From: a virus
Reading direction: 5' to 3' (one strand)
DNA length: 56,196 nt
IMG/VR virus record: IMGVR_UViG_3300010397_000013
Coordinates: 1 to 56,196 of that record
Shown one piece after another: positions 47,701-55,763 of this stretch (positions within the stretch are counted from its first letter, which is position 1; each line of letters begins with the position of its first letter). The notes under the pieces are model-generated. The model worked only from the letters and a program-made list of their open reading frames with translations. It ran no database searches and was not told the DNA's origin. Position numbers and translations under genes: made by a program.

Positions 47701-47710
47701 CGTGTACAAG

Positions 47711-47744
47711 AAAAACACCCCGACGAAATGAATCGACCGGGGTG
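47711..47744 (-). terminator. Intrinsic terminator, minus strand
   Basis: CACCCCG (47716-47722) pairs with CGGGGTG (47738-47744); on the minus strand it is followed by TTTTT. It would end the transcript of the minus gene at 47881. Together with 47667 it forms back-to-back terminators. Confidence 0.72.
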
Positions 47745-47880
47745 ACTCAAGAAAAGATTTATTTATTGAGCATACCTAAAAGGCATAGTGCTTTGGTTCA
47801 ATGTTTATAGGGTTTAAATGAGTTATGTAAAGATTGTGCCAAGCGAGTATACTTTTTTGGCATTAGACGGGATTGTGGGA

Positions 47881-48168
47881 TTATGATTGAATCGGGATTG
47901 ACCGCCCGCCTTTGTGCCGATCATGCGAAATTTCGCATTTTTCAAGAAAGTCGGCTTTTTCCTTTATTTCAGATGCCCTGCATGTAACATACTGCTCAAA
48001 AGCCCAACGCAAAACATCGACTTGGCTTTTCGTAATACAGTCAACCAAAGATCCAAAATCCGCTTGTGAAAGTTTACCACAAAACGAGTCTTGAATTAGT
48101 GTCGCCCAATAATTTGGGTTTTTCAATGCGGCAATATTTGCCGATTCTGGCCATGAGTCAAGCCCCAA
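47881..48168 (-). CDS. Small protein on the minus strand, 95 aa
   Basis: Best start is TTG 48168 (no ATG in frame). The sequence MGLDSWPESANIAALKNPNY WATLIQDSFCGKLSQADFGS and VDCITKSQVDVLRWAFEQYV is globular-looking; it ends in basic KCEISHDRHKGGRSIPIQS. Lone gene facing the plus operons, with its own terminator. A small regulator is possible but not shown. Confidence 0.5.
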   Translation of the reverse strand: MGLDSWPESANIAALKNPNYWATLIQDSFCGKLSQADFGSLVDCITKSQVDVLRWAFEQYVTCRASEIKEKADFLEKCEISHDRHKGGRSIPIQS

Positions 48169-48376
48169 AACAAAAACACCCCGGCGAAATGGAAAACAAA
48201 AAAATAATAAAAATAGTTGAAGATTTTTCTTTCCAATCGTATGGGTCTACGCGTTTGTATAGGTGTGCAACGGAATTCGGTAAATCAATTTAGCTCGCCT
48301 CTCAGCTTCTTAAGCAGTGTCGCAAGACATTCCCGTTGCACGGTGGGGGGTGAGCTTTTTAAGTGCAAACGGAATT
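48169..48376. other. Gene-free stretch, 208 bp
   Basis: No supported gene. AT-rich poly-A like run (AAACAAAAAAATAATAAAAA) near 48190 and a CACCCCGGCGAAATG element that recalls the terminator half at 47716. It probably carries promoters for the genes on either side. Nothing specific recognised. Confidence 0.35.
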
Positions 48377-48871
48377 ATGAGAACAAACTACCGACCCGAC
48401 TTGGGCGAATTGCCCGACAATGAATCAGAGCCTATCGCCAGGCACCAGCGCAAGGCGCCTGGAGCACCCGAAATCTTTGCCGATGTCAAAAAAGCCCTTG
48501 CCTTTGATGGCCACAGTCCAGAGCGGAGAGAGTACGAAGCTATCGCGTTGATCGGAATTCATTTCAACGGTCTTGCTCGTCGTTCCTACGAGCAAGGACT
48601 CGCCAAAGCCGCCGACATCGCGCGCGCCCATAAGGAAGCCCCAGAAGCTAATGCCCGACTGATTGCGGCCGCTCCCAAATTGCTGGCGATGTGCCAAAAC
48701 GCCCTGGAAGCGCTGGAAGGATTGAGTGAATCAAACGCGTGCATGTCAGACTTTGAACGCGCTTGTATTCCAGCACTCAAAGCAGCTATTGGCCAGGCAA
48801 TATCTAAAACCTCTGCTCTTGACTATCCCGAAACAAACTATAACCGGATTAGCAATCCTGACGGTGTGTAA
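48377..48871 (+). CDS. Ea22/EAD-like early phage protein, 164 aa
   Basis: The segment ANARLIAAAPKLLAMCQNAL (about residues 90-110) is a signature I recall from phage Ea22/EAD-like and related proteins ('ANARLIAAAPELL'). The N-terminal part is Arg/Pro rich. Ends with KTSALDYPETNYNRISNPDG. These are common in phage early regions; function unknown. ATG 48377 is preferred over a frame start at 48317. Confidence 0.6.
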   Translation: MRTNYRPDLGELPDNESEPIARHQRKAPGAPEIFADVKKALAFDGHSPERREYEAIALIGIHFNGLARRSYEQGLAKAADIARAHKEAPEANARLIAAAPKLLAMCQNALEALEGLSESNACMSDFERACIPALKAAIGQAISKTSALDYPETNYNRISNPDGV

Positions 48872-48874
48872 GCC

Positions 48875-49249
48875 ATGAATACCTTGCGATCCAATCGAAT
48901 CTTCAAGGTTGATACGTACGGCTCAATCCATGCCGCCAGCGGGGCGGCAATGGACTACGCCAAGCAATTTAGCTGGCCCTGGCGGCATCGCTTCAATCAA
49001 CCGCTGCTCTGGGTGAAATACGACAATGCTGTTGACGGGTACGTGATTGAACCGAACCTTGAGCCAGTGCAGAACCTGGCGTGGAATGACTTGGTTGCTT
49101 ACGAATTGAATCAGGCTCAAACCGAGATGCCAAATCAATGGGATGCCGCAACCCGTCCGCAGCTTGAATCACTGGCAAATAACGGCAGTTATGGTCAGCG
49201 GCTTATTGCTAGTCGTTATTTGCGCGATATGGAAAAGGATCATCAATGA
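48875..49249 (+). CDS. Hypothetical protein, 124 aa
   Basis: MNTLRSNRIFKVDTYGSIHA, then LLWVKYDNAVDGYVIEPNLE and AYELNQAQTEMPNQWDAATR. Aromatic-rich N-terminal half and a helical end (RLIASRYLRDMEKD). No motif recognised. Coupled by ATGA to the next gene. Confidence 0.55.
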   Translation: MNTLRSNRIFKVDTYGSIHAASGAAMDYAKQFSWPWRHRFNQPLLWVKYDNAVDGYVIEPNLEPVQNLAWNDLVAYELNQAQTEMPNQWDAATRPQLESLANNGSYGQRLIASRYLRDMEKDHQ

Positions 49250-49797
49250 GCAACTGCCACAAATGCGGCTGCGAAATAGACGACATGGCGGAATGTTGTC
49301 CGGGTTGTCTAACAAGTGTTAATTCGCTAGTTGCGGCAATCGAAGGCAATTACAGCGGCATGTCAAAAGCTGATTTGGTTCTGACCTGCAACATGCTTCT
49401 CAAGGGCCGAGAGGCGTGGAGAAAGGAATATGACAGTCTCAAGGCCAGATTGGACAATGCGTCATGTCTATTGGCTTGTCCAGGCCGTGGAGATTGCGAG
49501 CATTTTATAGGACTGCCGAGCGTATTTGATGAGCACACAACAGACACTTACGGCAAGCCAAATGGTTGGTGCTGGTTTTGCTGGTGGGCTTATAGGACTC
49601 ATAAAGCAGAATCTCAGTCCGAAACCGAAGGTTTGCGTACTGCTCTCCGGAGTGTGGCGCGACATCGAATGCCCGACGGGACGCTTTGCTGGTGCAATGA
49701 ATACTTCCATGCTCAGGCCTTTGCTGGCTTTGCGCATTCTCCTTCTTGTACCGTTGCCCGGCAAAGTTTGTTCGTGCAAGACGCCACAATCGCATGA
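49246..49797 (+). CDS. Cys-rich zinc-binding-like protein, 183 aa
   Basis: Cysteine pairs occur as CHKCGCEI, CCPGC, ACPGRGDCEHF, WCWFCW and CWCNEYF, giving two or three potential zinc sites. A middle helical stretch (LLKGREAWRKEYDSLKARLD) links them. The overall look is of a treble-clef or ribbon protein of unknown role. Confidence 0.58.
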   Translation: MSNCHKCGCEIDDMAECCPGCLTSVNSLVAAIEGNYSGMSKADLVLTCNMLLKGREAWRKEYDSLKARLDNASCLLACPGRGDCEHFIGLPSVFDEHTTDTYGKPNGWCWFCWWAYRTHKAESQSETEGLRTALRSVARHRMPDGTLCWCNEYFHAQAFAGFAHSPSCTVARQSLFVQDATIA

Positions 49798-50069
49798 AAA
49801 TCACACTCCAACAAGCCAAGCAACTTGAGAAGCGCATTGGGCCTCGTGTCTGGGACGGGCTGCTTTTCAATCGAGACGGCATCACGAATCCTTTGCTGAC
49901 GGTTTTACCGAATAATGTGGGCACGGAGATACGTCGCATACTGGAAATAGCAGACCGACCACATTGCGGCGCTTGCCAGCTTGAAATGACGGCAAGCAAT
50001 TCAACTATCGTTCCTGAAATGTTTCTCTGCGATGCGTGCGCCAAGCTGCACGGATATTTTAAATCATGA
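49794..50069 (+). CDS. Small protein with zinc ribbon, 91 aa
   Basis: ATG 49794 overlaps the previous stop. MKITLQQAKQLEKRIGPRVW is helical; CGACQLEM and CDACAKLHGYF give a CxxC...CxxC ribbon. No known function. Confidence 0.58.
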   Translation: MKITLQQAKQLEKRIGPRVWDGLLFNRDGITNPLLTVLPNNVGTEIRRILEIADRPHCGACQLEMTASNSTIVPEMFLCDACAKLHGYFKS

Positions 50070-50078
50070 ATTCGCGCC

Positions 50079-50255
50079 ATGAAGCCGACAACTCAAAAAC
50101 GCACCTGTCCGGCTGGAGCGGTCAAAGCGTGCTGGGAAGCTGACATCGGAACAGCAATGGACGTGGTAATCCGACTCTCAGACAATGACCGATACGACAG
50201 CAAGAAATTCGTGCGCGAAGTGATCCGTAAACTTAAACCCTGGGGTCAGAGCTAG
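50079..50255 (+). CDS. Small protein, 58 aa
   Basis: ATG 50079 to TAG 50253-50255: MKPTTQKRTCPAGAVKACWE, then MDVVIRLSDNDRYDSKKFVR and ends RKLKPWGQS. Basic, with two Cys; a short overlapping frame from 50066 exists. Function unknown. Confidence 0.5.
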   Translation: MKPTTQKRTCPAGAVKACWEADIGTAMDVVIRLSDNDRYDSKKFVREVIRKLKPWGQS

Positions 50256-50260
50256 CTAGG

Positions 50261-50638
50261 ATGAAACACTACCAAGTTGAAGTCGATAGGAACGGTTGCG
50301 AGCGTTGCGGCGCTGGCAAGTATTGGGTAATCGTGGCCAACGGAGTTGCGGGCGGGACTTCGTACGAAAACGAGGAAGAGACGGCAGAGCTTTGCAACGA
50401 TCTGAACGAGGCTTTTGAAGCGGGGATTGCTTCAATGGAATCCATTGTGGCATCGGCAACCATGATAGCCCATTACGCACGGCGGACCGATGAAAGTGCC
50501 AATGCCGAATTGAGTGCCAAGCTGATTTACAAGGAGCTTGAATCAGCACTGGCAAAATGCGACGTCCCGTCTTTGACTGGGGATTCCGTTCACTGGGCAG
50601 CATTCGGAGACTCACCACTAACGTCAGGCATCGAATGA
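50261..50638 (+). CDS. Hypothetical protein, 125 aa
   Basis: MKHYQVEVDRNGCERCGAGK YWVIVANG with CERCG, then acidic helical ENEEETAELCNDLNEAFEAG. A C-terminal mixed region. No family recognised; overlaps the next gene by ATGA. Confidence 0.52.
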   Translation: MKHYQVEVDRNGCERCGAGKYWVIVANGVAGGTSYENEEETAELCNDLNEAFEAGIASMESIVASATMIAHYARRTDESANAELSAKLIYKELESALAKCDVPSLTGDSVHWAAFGDSPLTSGIE

Positions 50639-50868
50639 AACAGCCGATGATTATTCTGCCATGCCCATTTTGTGGCTCAACTAAAATTACAATCGAATGG
50701 GAGCCATGCCCGCCGCTCGACTCAACAGAGACAAATCGCCGATGGTTTGCAGAGTGCACGCAATGTTCCTGCCAGGGGCCGTTTTGTCAGAAAGAGCCGC
50801 AAGTTATACCAGCGTGGAATAAGCGCACAAAATATGCCCTGCTTGCTATGGCAACCCCACAATCATGA
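50635..50868 (+). CDS. Lar-like Cys-rich protein, 77 aa
   Basis: ATG 50635 gives MKQPMIILPCPFCGSTKITI EWEPCP, CTQCSCQGPFC and ends VIPAWNKRTKYALLAM. The 'CPFCGS ... AWN.R' pattern again matches the Lar/restriction-alleviation-like fold. This is a second such gene in the window, beside the 35904 gene. Confidence 0.6.
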   Translation: MKQPMIILPCPFCGSTKITIEWEPCPPLDSTETNRRWFAECTQCSCQGPFCQKEPQVIPAWNKRTKYALLAMATPQS

Positions 50869-51059
50869 ACTACCCTGAAGCAATCTGGTGCGATACCGAT
50901 CTCGTCGGCGATGACAAGCCGCATGACGGCTGGCAGAAATACGGGCGTTTGCCCAAACAGCCCAACGATTACGGCGTAAATTCCGGTTCGATGGTTCGCA
51001 AGGAAATTCATACCGTAATTCGCAGATATAGCCAGGAAAGCAACATGACCGGACAATGA
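50865..51059 (+). CDS. Small protein, 64 aa
   Basis: MNYPEAIWCDTDLVGDDKPH DGWQKYGRLPKQPND. Its end (ESNMTGQ) and the start of the following protein-like frame (51062 onward, +1) are separated by one base, hinting at a frameshift or overlap. Confidence 0.5.
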   Translation: MNYPEAIWCDTDLVGDDKPHDGWQKYGRLPKQPNDYGVNSGSMVRKEIHTVIRRYSQESNMTGQ

Positions 51060-51135
51060 CAGCATCCGTGAAATCTTATGTTCCGAGAAGGTTACAGTCC
51101 CAAAAGGACGGCGGTTCATCACCGTAGGCCGAGAA

Positions 51136-51393
51136 ATGGCGTGTAATTCGCCAACCGGAACACCATCCGTGAAATCTCTAATACGCGTGAGCGTGACAAT
51201 GAAAGTCAAAGACATAAGCAGGGAGAGGGTTATTAGTGAACTTCTAAACGCGGTAGAGAACGCAGACACGACGTACAAAGTTCTTTCTGAAACGGAGTGC
51301 ATTCCGGCTTGGCTACGGAAGACGATGCGCAAAGAATGGATTAAAACCAAAAAGATCCTAAGGCAAGCCGAGGCCGTAGGAATTTTGTTTTAA
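51136..51393 (+). CDS. Hypothetical protein, 85 aa (N-terminus uncertain)
   Basis: The frame is protein-like from about 51050 (SIREILCSEKVTVPKGRRFI TVGREM) but offers an ATG only at 51136 (MACNSPTGTP) or 51199 (MKVKDISRERVISELLNAVE). The C-terminus is helical and basic (RKEWIKTKKILRQAEAVGIL). Possibly a fragment or a gene with a shifted N-terminus. Confidence 0.48.
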   Translation: MACNSPTGTPSVKSLIRVSVTMKVKDISRERVISELLNAVENADTTYKVLSETECIPAWLRKTMRKEWIKTKKILRQAEAVGILF

Positions 51394-51395
51394 AC

Positions 51396-51430
51396 ACCCC
51401 CCGTTCTGGCGCAAGCTGGCCGGGGTTTTT
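51396..51430 (+). terminator. Intrinsic terminator
   Basis: ACCCC (51396-51400) and GGGGT (51422-51426) flank an inner, G/C-rich stem, followed by TTTTT to 51430. Ends the 48377-51393 operon. Confidence 0.65.
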
Positions 51431-51469
51431 GCTTGACGATGGCCGCAATGTTATGCAACCGTTGAAACT

Positions 51470-51628
51470 ATGCGTAAGTACTACAAGCCAAAGCCAGGGG
51501 TGCCCAGGGCCGTAAGTCTCTACATGGCTGCTCTCGGTCGCATGGCTAGCAAGACAAAGAAGCGCGAGGCCGCAAATAAACGGTGGGAACTGGAGAAAGA
51601 AAAATCAAATGAGCTACATAAAGCCTAA
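51470..51628 (+). CDS. Small very basic protein, 52 aa
   Basis: ATG 51470 gives MRKYYKPKPGVPRAVSLYMA ALGRMASKTKKREAANKRWE, ending SNELHKA. Strongly basic, possibly nucleic-acid binding. Overlaps the next gene by 20 bp. Below the usual calling limit. Confidence 0.5.
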   Translation: MRKYYKPKPGVPRAVSLYMAALGRMASKTKKREAANKRWELEKEKSNELHKA

Positions 51629-51800
51629 AGAATGGACAACGCTACCTGTGCGGACCTGCCAAACATTGCATTATTGCTGTATTTGTAAGCAGAATATCCG
51701 CTTGGTAGAAAAATACTTTGACGGCGGAATCAGGCGACGAGCACACGAAACATGTGTTCTTCCAAGTGTATTTAATGAATCTTTTAACGGGAAAGATTAA
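51609..51800 (+). CDS. Small zinc-binding-like protein, 63 aa
   Basis: The centre CQTLHYCCICKQNIRLVEKY FDGG and RRRAHETC form two Cys pairs with a His. This pattern resembles small zinc proteins near phage replication genes. Function unknown. Confidence 0.6.
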   Translation: MSYIKPKEWTTLPVRTCQTLHYCCICKQNIRLVEKYFDGGIRRRAHETCVLPSVFNESFNGKD

Positions 51801-51861
51801 CTAATAGTGAAACATCACAGCATTAGTTTTACTAAAATGTTTCAGAACCACAAAATAACTG

Positions 51862-51890
51862 TTGACGGTATATGCAACCGTTGCTAATGT
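51862..51890 (+). promoter_or_regulatory. Candidate sigma70-like promoter
   Basis: TTGACG (51862-51867), a 17-bp spacer, and TAATGT (51885-51890). It lies about 78 bp upstream of the recombination operon. The 12-mer ATGCAACCGTTG occurs within the spacer and again at 51453-51464. A reasonable but untested promoter. Confidence 0.5.
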
Positions 51891-51967
51891 GAGGGCAGAT
51901 ATGAAAGTTTTATTTGCAGTTCGCAAGGGGAAGGAGCGTTAGCTAAGAGAGTGAGGGAGAAAAGTTT

Positions 51968-52936
51968 ATGACAATGACAATCAAGAAGGCATCACGAACA
52001 GGTGTAAAACCGCTGATCGGATTCTACTCTGAAAGCGGATGCGGCAAAACAATGTCGGGCCTTTTGCTCGCTCGCGGCTTAGTTGGGCCATCTGGCAAAA
52101 TCGTAATGATCGACACCGAGAGCGGGCGCGGGAGTCTCTATGCTGACGTGATTGAAGGAGGTTATGATGTGCTCGAATTGCGCGAGCCGTTTAGCCCAGA
52201 ACGATACATTGAAGCAATCAAGGCCGTCGAAGACTCTGGGGCGCAAGTTGGAGTGCTTGATTCAGGATCTCACGAGTGGGAAGGACTTGGGGGGGTCATC
52301 GACATGGCTACACAGCGCGAGGCCAAGAGCGGTAAGCCCGGACTGCACAACTGGCGCGAGCCGAAGATTGAACACCAGAAGTTCATGCTTAAGCTTTTGC
52401 AATCGCCGTTGCCGTGGATCATTTGCCTTCGGGCCAAGTTCAAGACGCGCCAAGGCAAGAATGCCCAAGGCCGAACGGAGATTGTTAAAGACGAGCATAC
52501 TTCCCCAATTCAGGCGGAAGATTTCATCTTTGAGATGACGTGCCACGGCGAGGTCATGCCGGATCACACGTTCAGGCTGACGAAATGCAGCCATCCAGCC
52601 TTGAGGCAGGCCATGCCTAATAATGAGCTGACCACCATCGAACACGGCAAGAGGCTGTCTCAATGGTGCGCTTCGCCCGGTGGCCCTGGCCCGCAAGCGA
52701 ACGGCAACGGCAAAAGTGAATTGCTTTCCAAACTCCGGGACATGACTGTCTCAATTCACGGCTGGCAAAAGGGAATGAAGCCTGCGGAATGGCAGGCGCT
52801 AAAGCCGAAATTGGGTCAGTGGCTTTGGGATGAGGGGATTCTATCGGACACTGAATCGCTCGACAATTTGGACTCAGGGAGATTGTTCGAGGTCTGCGAT
52901 AATGCGGAGAAGAAACTTTCCGTTACTGCTACATGA
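51968..52936 (+). CDS. Sak4/RecA-like recombination ATPase, 322 aa
   Basis: N-terminal Walker A SESGCGKT (residues 21-28) and Walker B VGVLDS (94-99) in a RecA-type core. The match to 'IGFYSESGCGKTMSGLLLAR' fits the Sak4/AAA_24 family of phage recombinases (single-strand annealing or RecA-like). A GAGGGAGAAAAG sequence precedes its ATG, the clearest ribosome binding site of the recombination operon. It is coupled to the nucleotidyltransferase-like gene and the exonuclease, forming a recombination module. Confidence 0.75.
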   Translation: MTMTIKKASRTGVKPLIGFYSESGCGKTMSGLLLARGLVGPSGKIVMIDTESGRGSLYADVIEGGYDVLELREPFSPERYIEAIKAVEDSGAQVGVLDSGSHEWEGLGGVIDMATQREAKSGKPGLHNWREPKIEHQKFMLKLLQSPLPWIICLRAKFKTRQGKNAQGRTEIVKDEHTSPIQAEDFIFEMTCHGEVMPDHTFRLTKCSHPALRQAMPNNELTTIEHGKRLSQWCASPGGPGPQANGNGKSELLSKLRDMTVSIHGWQKGMKPAEWQALKPKLGQWLWDEGILSDTESLDNLDSGRLFEVCDNAEKKLSVTAT

Positions 52937-53838
52937 AAACAAAAACAGCCAATTTAATGATTTGCAAGAAGTTCGATGAATGGATTGCAACAATCACCGA
53001 TCCTGCCGTAAAGGAAAAGGTAGAGAAAGGCTCAATTCTAACAGGGGGCGCAATAGCGTCCATGCTCTTGCGTGAGTCAGTAAATGACTTCGATTTTTAT
53101 TTCAAAGATCAGGACACGGCGAAAGCAGTAGCAGAATATTATGTTGCCGTATTCAATCAAAACCCGCCCCCGCGTAGTAATGTAAAACCCGTAACGATCA
53201 CGGTGGAAACATCATCTGATAGGGTAAGGATAGTAATTAAGTCTGCGGGCATTGCCGGGGAGTCGCAGCAAGCCACTACCTACGAGTATTTCGAGGGTCG
53301 CCCCCCGGAGGCGAGCGAGGATTACGCGACAAAGGTAATAGAGGCAAAAGAGCAGGCCGAAGAAAAACCCGATTACCGCCCCGTTTTTTTATCGGACAAC
53401 GCCATTACGCTTTCTGGGCATGTGCAACTTGTGATCCGTTTTTTCGGCACCCCGGACCAAATCCACGAAAATTACGATTTCGTCCATGCTACCAACTACT
53501 GGACATCTTGGGATCGCAAAATAAGCCTGAAGGCAGAAGCCTTGGAATGCTTGCTAACTAAGGAATTGCGCTACACAGGCTCGAAATATCCGATTTGTTC
53601 ATTGATTCGAGCGCGAAAGTTTATTCAGCGAGAGTGGACGATCAACGCTGGGCAGTATCTTAAAATCGCGTTCCAAATCAATGCGTTGAACCTAAAAGAT
53701 TTTGATGTGCTACGGGAGCAGCTAATCGGAATGGATGTGGCCTATTTCATGCAGGTATTGGCTTTGCTGAAAGAGAAAGACCCCAGCAAGGTGAATACGG
53801 CCTATTTGGTGGAAATTATTGATCGCATCTTTGGATGA
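52933..53838 (+). CDS. Nucleotidyltransferase-like protein, 301 aa
   Basis: Residues about 36-58, LTGGAIASMLLRESVNDFDF YFKD, match the polymerase-beta superfamily NTase motif (GG ... DFDFY). A second conserved-looking phrase HENYDFVHATNYW lies near residue 190. I recall this family as a phage 'NTase' protein next to recombination genes. Substrate unknown; it could adenylylate or modify nucleic acid ends. ATGA overlap with the ATPase gene. Confidence 0.7.
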   Translation: MKTKTANLMICKKFDEWIATITDPAVKEKVEKGSILTGGAIASMLLRESVNDFDFYFKDQDTAKAVAEYYVAVFNQNPPPRSNVKPVTITVETSSDRVRIVIKSAGIAGESQQATTYEYFEGRPPEASEDYATKVIEAKEQAEEKPDYRPVFLSDNAITLSGHVQLVIRFFGTPDQIHENYDFVHATNYWTSWDRKISLKAEALECLLTKELRYTGSKYPICSLIRARKFIQREWTINAGQYLKIAFQINALNLKDFDVLREQLIGMDVAYFMQVLALLKEKDPSKVNTAYLVEIIDRIFG

Positions 53839-53839
53839 T

Positions 53840-54739
53840 ATGCAGACCCCTTTCACTAACGCCCACATCATTGGATCGGTTCGCCCTGCTGACTATTGCA
53901 AGGCACCTAATCCGAGAGGGCACAAGGAATTTGTGATGAGCCGGGGTGAGTTGATGGAGTTCAACCGCTGTCCGCATCGTTGGTTGCGCGGTTATCAGTC
54001 AGACGAAACCAAATCAACCGAATGGGGGACACTGATGGATTGCCTTGTCTTGACTCCGGGCCAGTTCGACAAGGAATTTGCTGTTGCGCCACAGACTTAC
54101 GAGAACAGCAAAGGTGAAGAAAAGACGTGGAACTGGAACGCGAACACCTGCAAGGAGTGGCGCGATGAACATCAGGGATTGACCATCATTAAGACTGATT
54201 GGCTGGAACAGGCTAATCAAGCAAAGCGTGTATTGGCCGAAGATCCTCAAATCGTCGCGCTCCTGATGTGCAGTAAAACTCAAGTGATGGGGGTGGCCGA
54301 GTATCACGATAAAGAGACAGGAATAACGGTGCCAGTTAAAATCCTCGTGGATATTGCGCCAGAGATTGGTTCATCCTACCAAAATTCATTAGCCGATCTT
54401 AAGACCTGCGCAACCGCAAGCCTACGCGCATGGACGCGAGCAGTCTTTGACCACGGTTATCACGTTCAAGCCGCGTTTTATCTGGACGTATGGAAAGCAG
54501 CCACAGGCCAAGACCGCGTTGACTTCCTGCATGTGTTACAAGAATCGTTTCCGCCTTACGAGGTCGGCAAGCGTCTGCTTTCTCAAGAGTATATCGAGCT
54601 TGGCCGACTCACTTACACAGCAGCCATGCAGCGATATTGTCGCTGTTTGGCTGACAATGATTGGCCTGGATATGACAGCAAAGCAATTTTCAACGGCTGG
54701 AACTTGGTTGATGTAGAAAGCTGGATGATAACCCTATGA
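53840..54739 (+). CDS. PD-(D/E)XK exonuclease (lambda-exo/RecE-like), 299 aa
   Basis: The C-terminal half has VKILVDIAPE and LADLKTCATAS, the Asp and 'DLKT' of lambda-exonuclease/RecE and Cas4-like nucleases, followed by HGYHVQAAFYLDVWKAATGQ (the usual Gln/Tyr motif). The N-terminal half contains FNRCPHRW. It likely resects DNA ends for annealing by the Sak4-type partner. ATG 53840 lies 1 bp after the preceding stop. Confidence 0.78.
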   Translation: MQTPFTNAHIIGSVRPADYCKAPNPRGHKEFVMSRGELMEFNRCPHRWLRGYQSDETKSTEWGTLMDCLVLTPGQFDKEFAVAPQTYENSKGEEKTWNWNANTCKEWRDEHQGLTIIKTDWLEQANQAKRVLAEDPQIVALLMCSKTQVMGVAEYHDKETGITVPVKILVDIAPEIGSSYQNSLADLKTCATASLRAWTRAVFDHGYHVQAAFYLDVWKAATGQDRVDFLHVLQESFPPYEVGKRLLSQEYIELGRLTYTAAMQRYCRCLADNDWPGYDSKAIFNGWNLVDVESWMITL

Positions 54740-55047
54740 CAAACACAGAAAAAATCATTGAGGCGTGGCAAGCAAACATCCTTGAACTGCAACAGGCTAT
54801 TAAGTGGGCGCAACAGCATCGGGAGGCGTTAGATAGCCAAGAGTGTAATCCGATGGCTGGCGGTGGTTATGTATGGCTTAACACCTACCCATCAGATCCA
54901 AAACAATTCGCCAAAGCCATTGGCGGAACGTGGATTGATAAAAATCAAGAATGGCAACTGAAGCGGGATGACAATATCAGGATCAGGATTAACCCAGGCA
55001 AGCTGCCCAACCCAGAACCCACTGAACGAATCGTCAACCTTGAATAG
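54736..55047 (+). CDS. Hypothetical protein, 103 aa
   Basis: ATGA overlap. MTNTEKIIEAWQANILELQQ is helical, then GGYVWLNTYPSDPKQFAKAI GGTWIDKNQEWQLKRD. Part of the recombination operon by spacing. No family recognised. Confidence 0.55.
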   Translation: MTNTEKIIEAWQANILELQQAIKWAQQHREALDSQECNPMAGGGYVWLNTYPSDPKQFAKAIGGTWIDKNQEWQLKRDDNIRIRINPGKLPNPEPTERIVNLE

Positions 55048-55049
55048 CT

Positions 55050-55133
55050 ATGAGCAACCAAAGCAAGCTCGCAAAAGAAGCTTACAAAATGGCCGATGCC
55101 ATGATCGCCGAACGAGAAAGGAACCATGAATAG
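55050..55133 (+). CDS. Very small phage protein, 27 aa
   Basis: ATG 55050 to TAG 55131-55133: MSNQSKLAKEAYKMADAMIA ERERNHE. The pattern 'LAKEAY..ADAMIAERE' recurs in short phage proteins and is often missed by gene callers. Function unknown; may be structural or regulatory. Confidence 0.5.
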   Translation: MSNQSKLAKEAYKMADAMIAERERNHE

Positions 55134-55440
55134 CAAATTTAACTGCCCAAGTTGTTCCTTCCCGTTGGAGAAGGACATATTCACCAGAGCCAAAAAGGTT
55201 GACGGCCAATACTTCCAAGTCTGGTGTCACAATGTCAAATGCCCATCTGATGTAGCGCAAAAGGATGGTGGTAGCGCCGAAACCGAAGAAGCCGCCTATC
55301 GCAACCTCTGCAATGCAGTGGACAACGAAACTGAGCGCCTTGGCCATTTCACGGATGAGACTGAGGAAGACCGTAAAGAACACATTCGGATGGACACAGG
55401 CGATCATCTTGAAGACTTGAGAAGGAGCGGGGGAGCATGA
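55126..55440 (+). CDS. Zinc-ribbon protein, 104 aa
   Basis: MNSKFNCPSCSFPLEKDIFT with later VWCHNVKCPSDVAQ: a CxxC...CxxxxxC ribbon at the N-terminus. The rest is acidic helical (DNETERLGHFTDETEEDRKE). Function unknown. Confidence 0.58.
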   Translation: MNSKFNCPSCSFPLEKDIFTRAKKVDGQYFQVWCHNVKCPSDVAQKDGGSAETEEAAYRNLCNAVDNETERLGHFTDETEEDRKEHIRMDTGDHLEDLRRSGGA

Positions 55441-55763
55441 AACCTCAATCTGTAACAGACTTAGAGATGTCCTTTCCTGCTAGGATAGAGCATTTAATGC
55501 CGCCCTACTCCGAGATACCGCAAGAGTTCAAGGATGGCCACACCAAATGGAACAATCTGTTTAGTGACTGGTTCTTTTCTGGGTTGTCGTCATTGTCTAT
55601 TACTCCCAAAGAAGGCATTAAACTGGAAGATGCACGGCGGCACCTGCACTGTGTCATGGGATCGTTTGAGCCAAAACACGAACATAAAGAAGCCGCGTGC
55701 GCTTACCTGATGAGCCTTTGGTTTGAAGACGCAAAATGGGAAAAGAAAAAACAAACTCCATGA
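55437..55763 (+). CDS. Hypothetical protein, 108 aa
   Basis: MKPQSVTDLEMSFPARIEHL and QEFKDGHTKWNNLFSDWFFS are followed by LEDARRHLHCVMGSFEPKHE HKEAACAYLM. A helical protein with a His/Cys cluster. No family recognised. Overlaps the next gene. Confidence 0.55.
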   Translation: MKPQSVTDLEMSFPARIEHLMPPYSEIPQEFKDGHTKWNNLFSDWFFSGLSSLSITPKEGIKLEDARRHLHCVMGSFEPKHEHKEAACAYLMSLWFEDAKWEKKKQTP

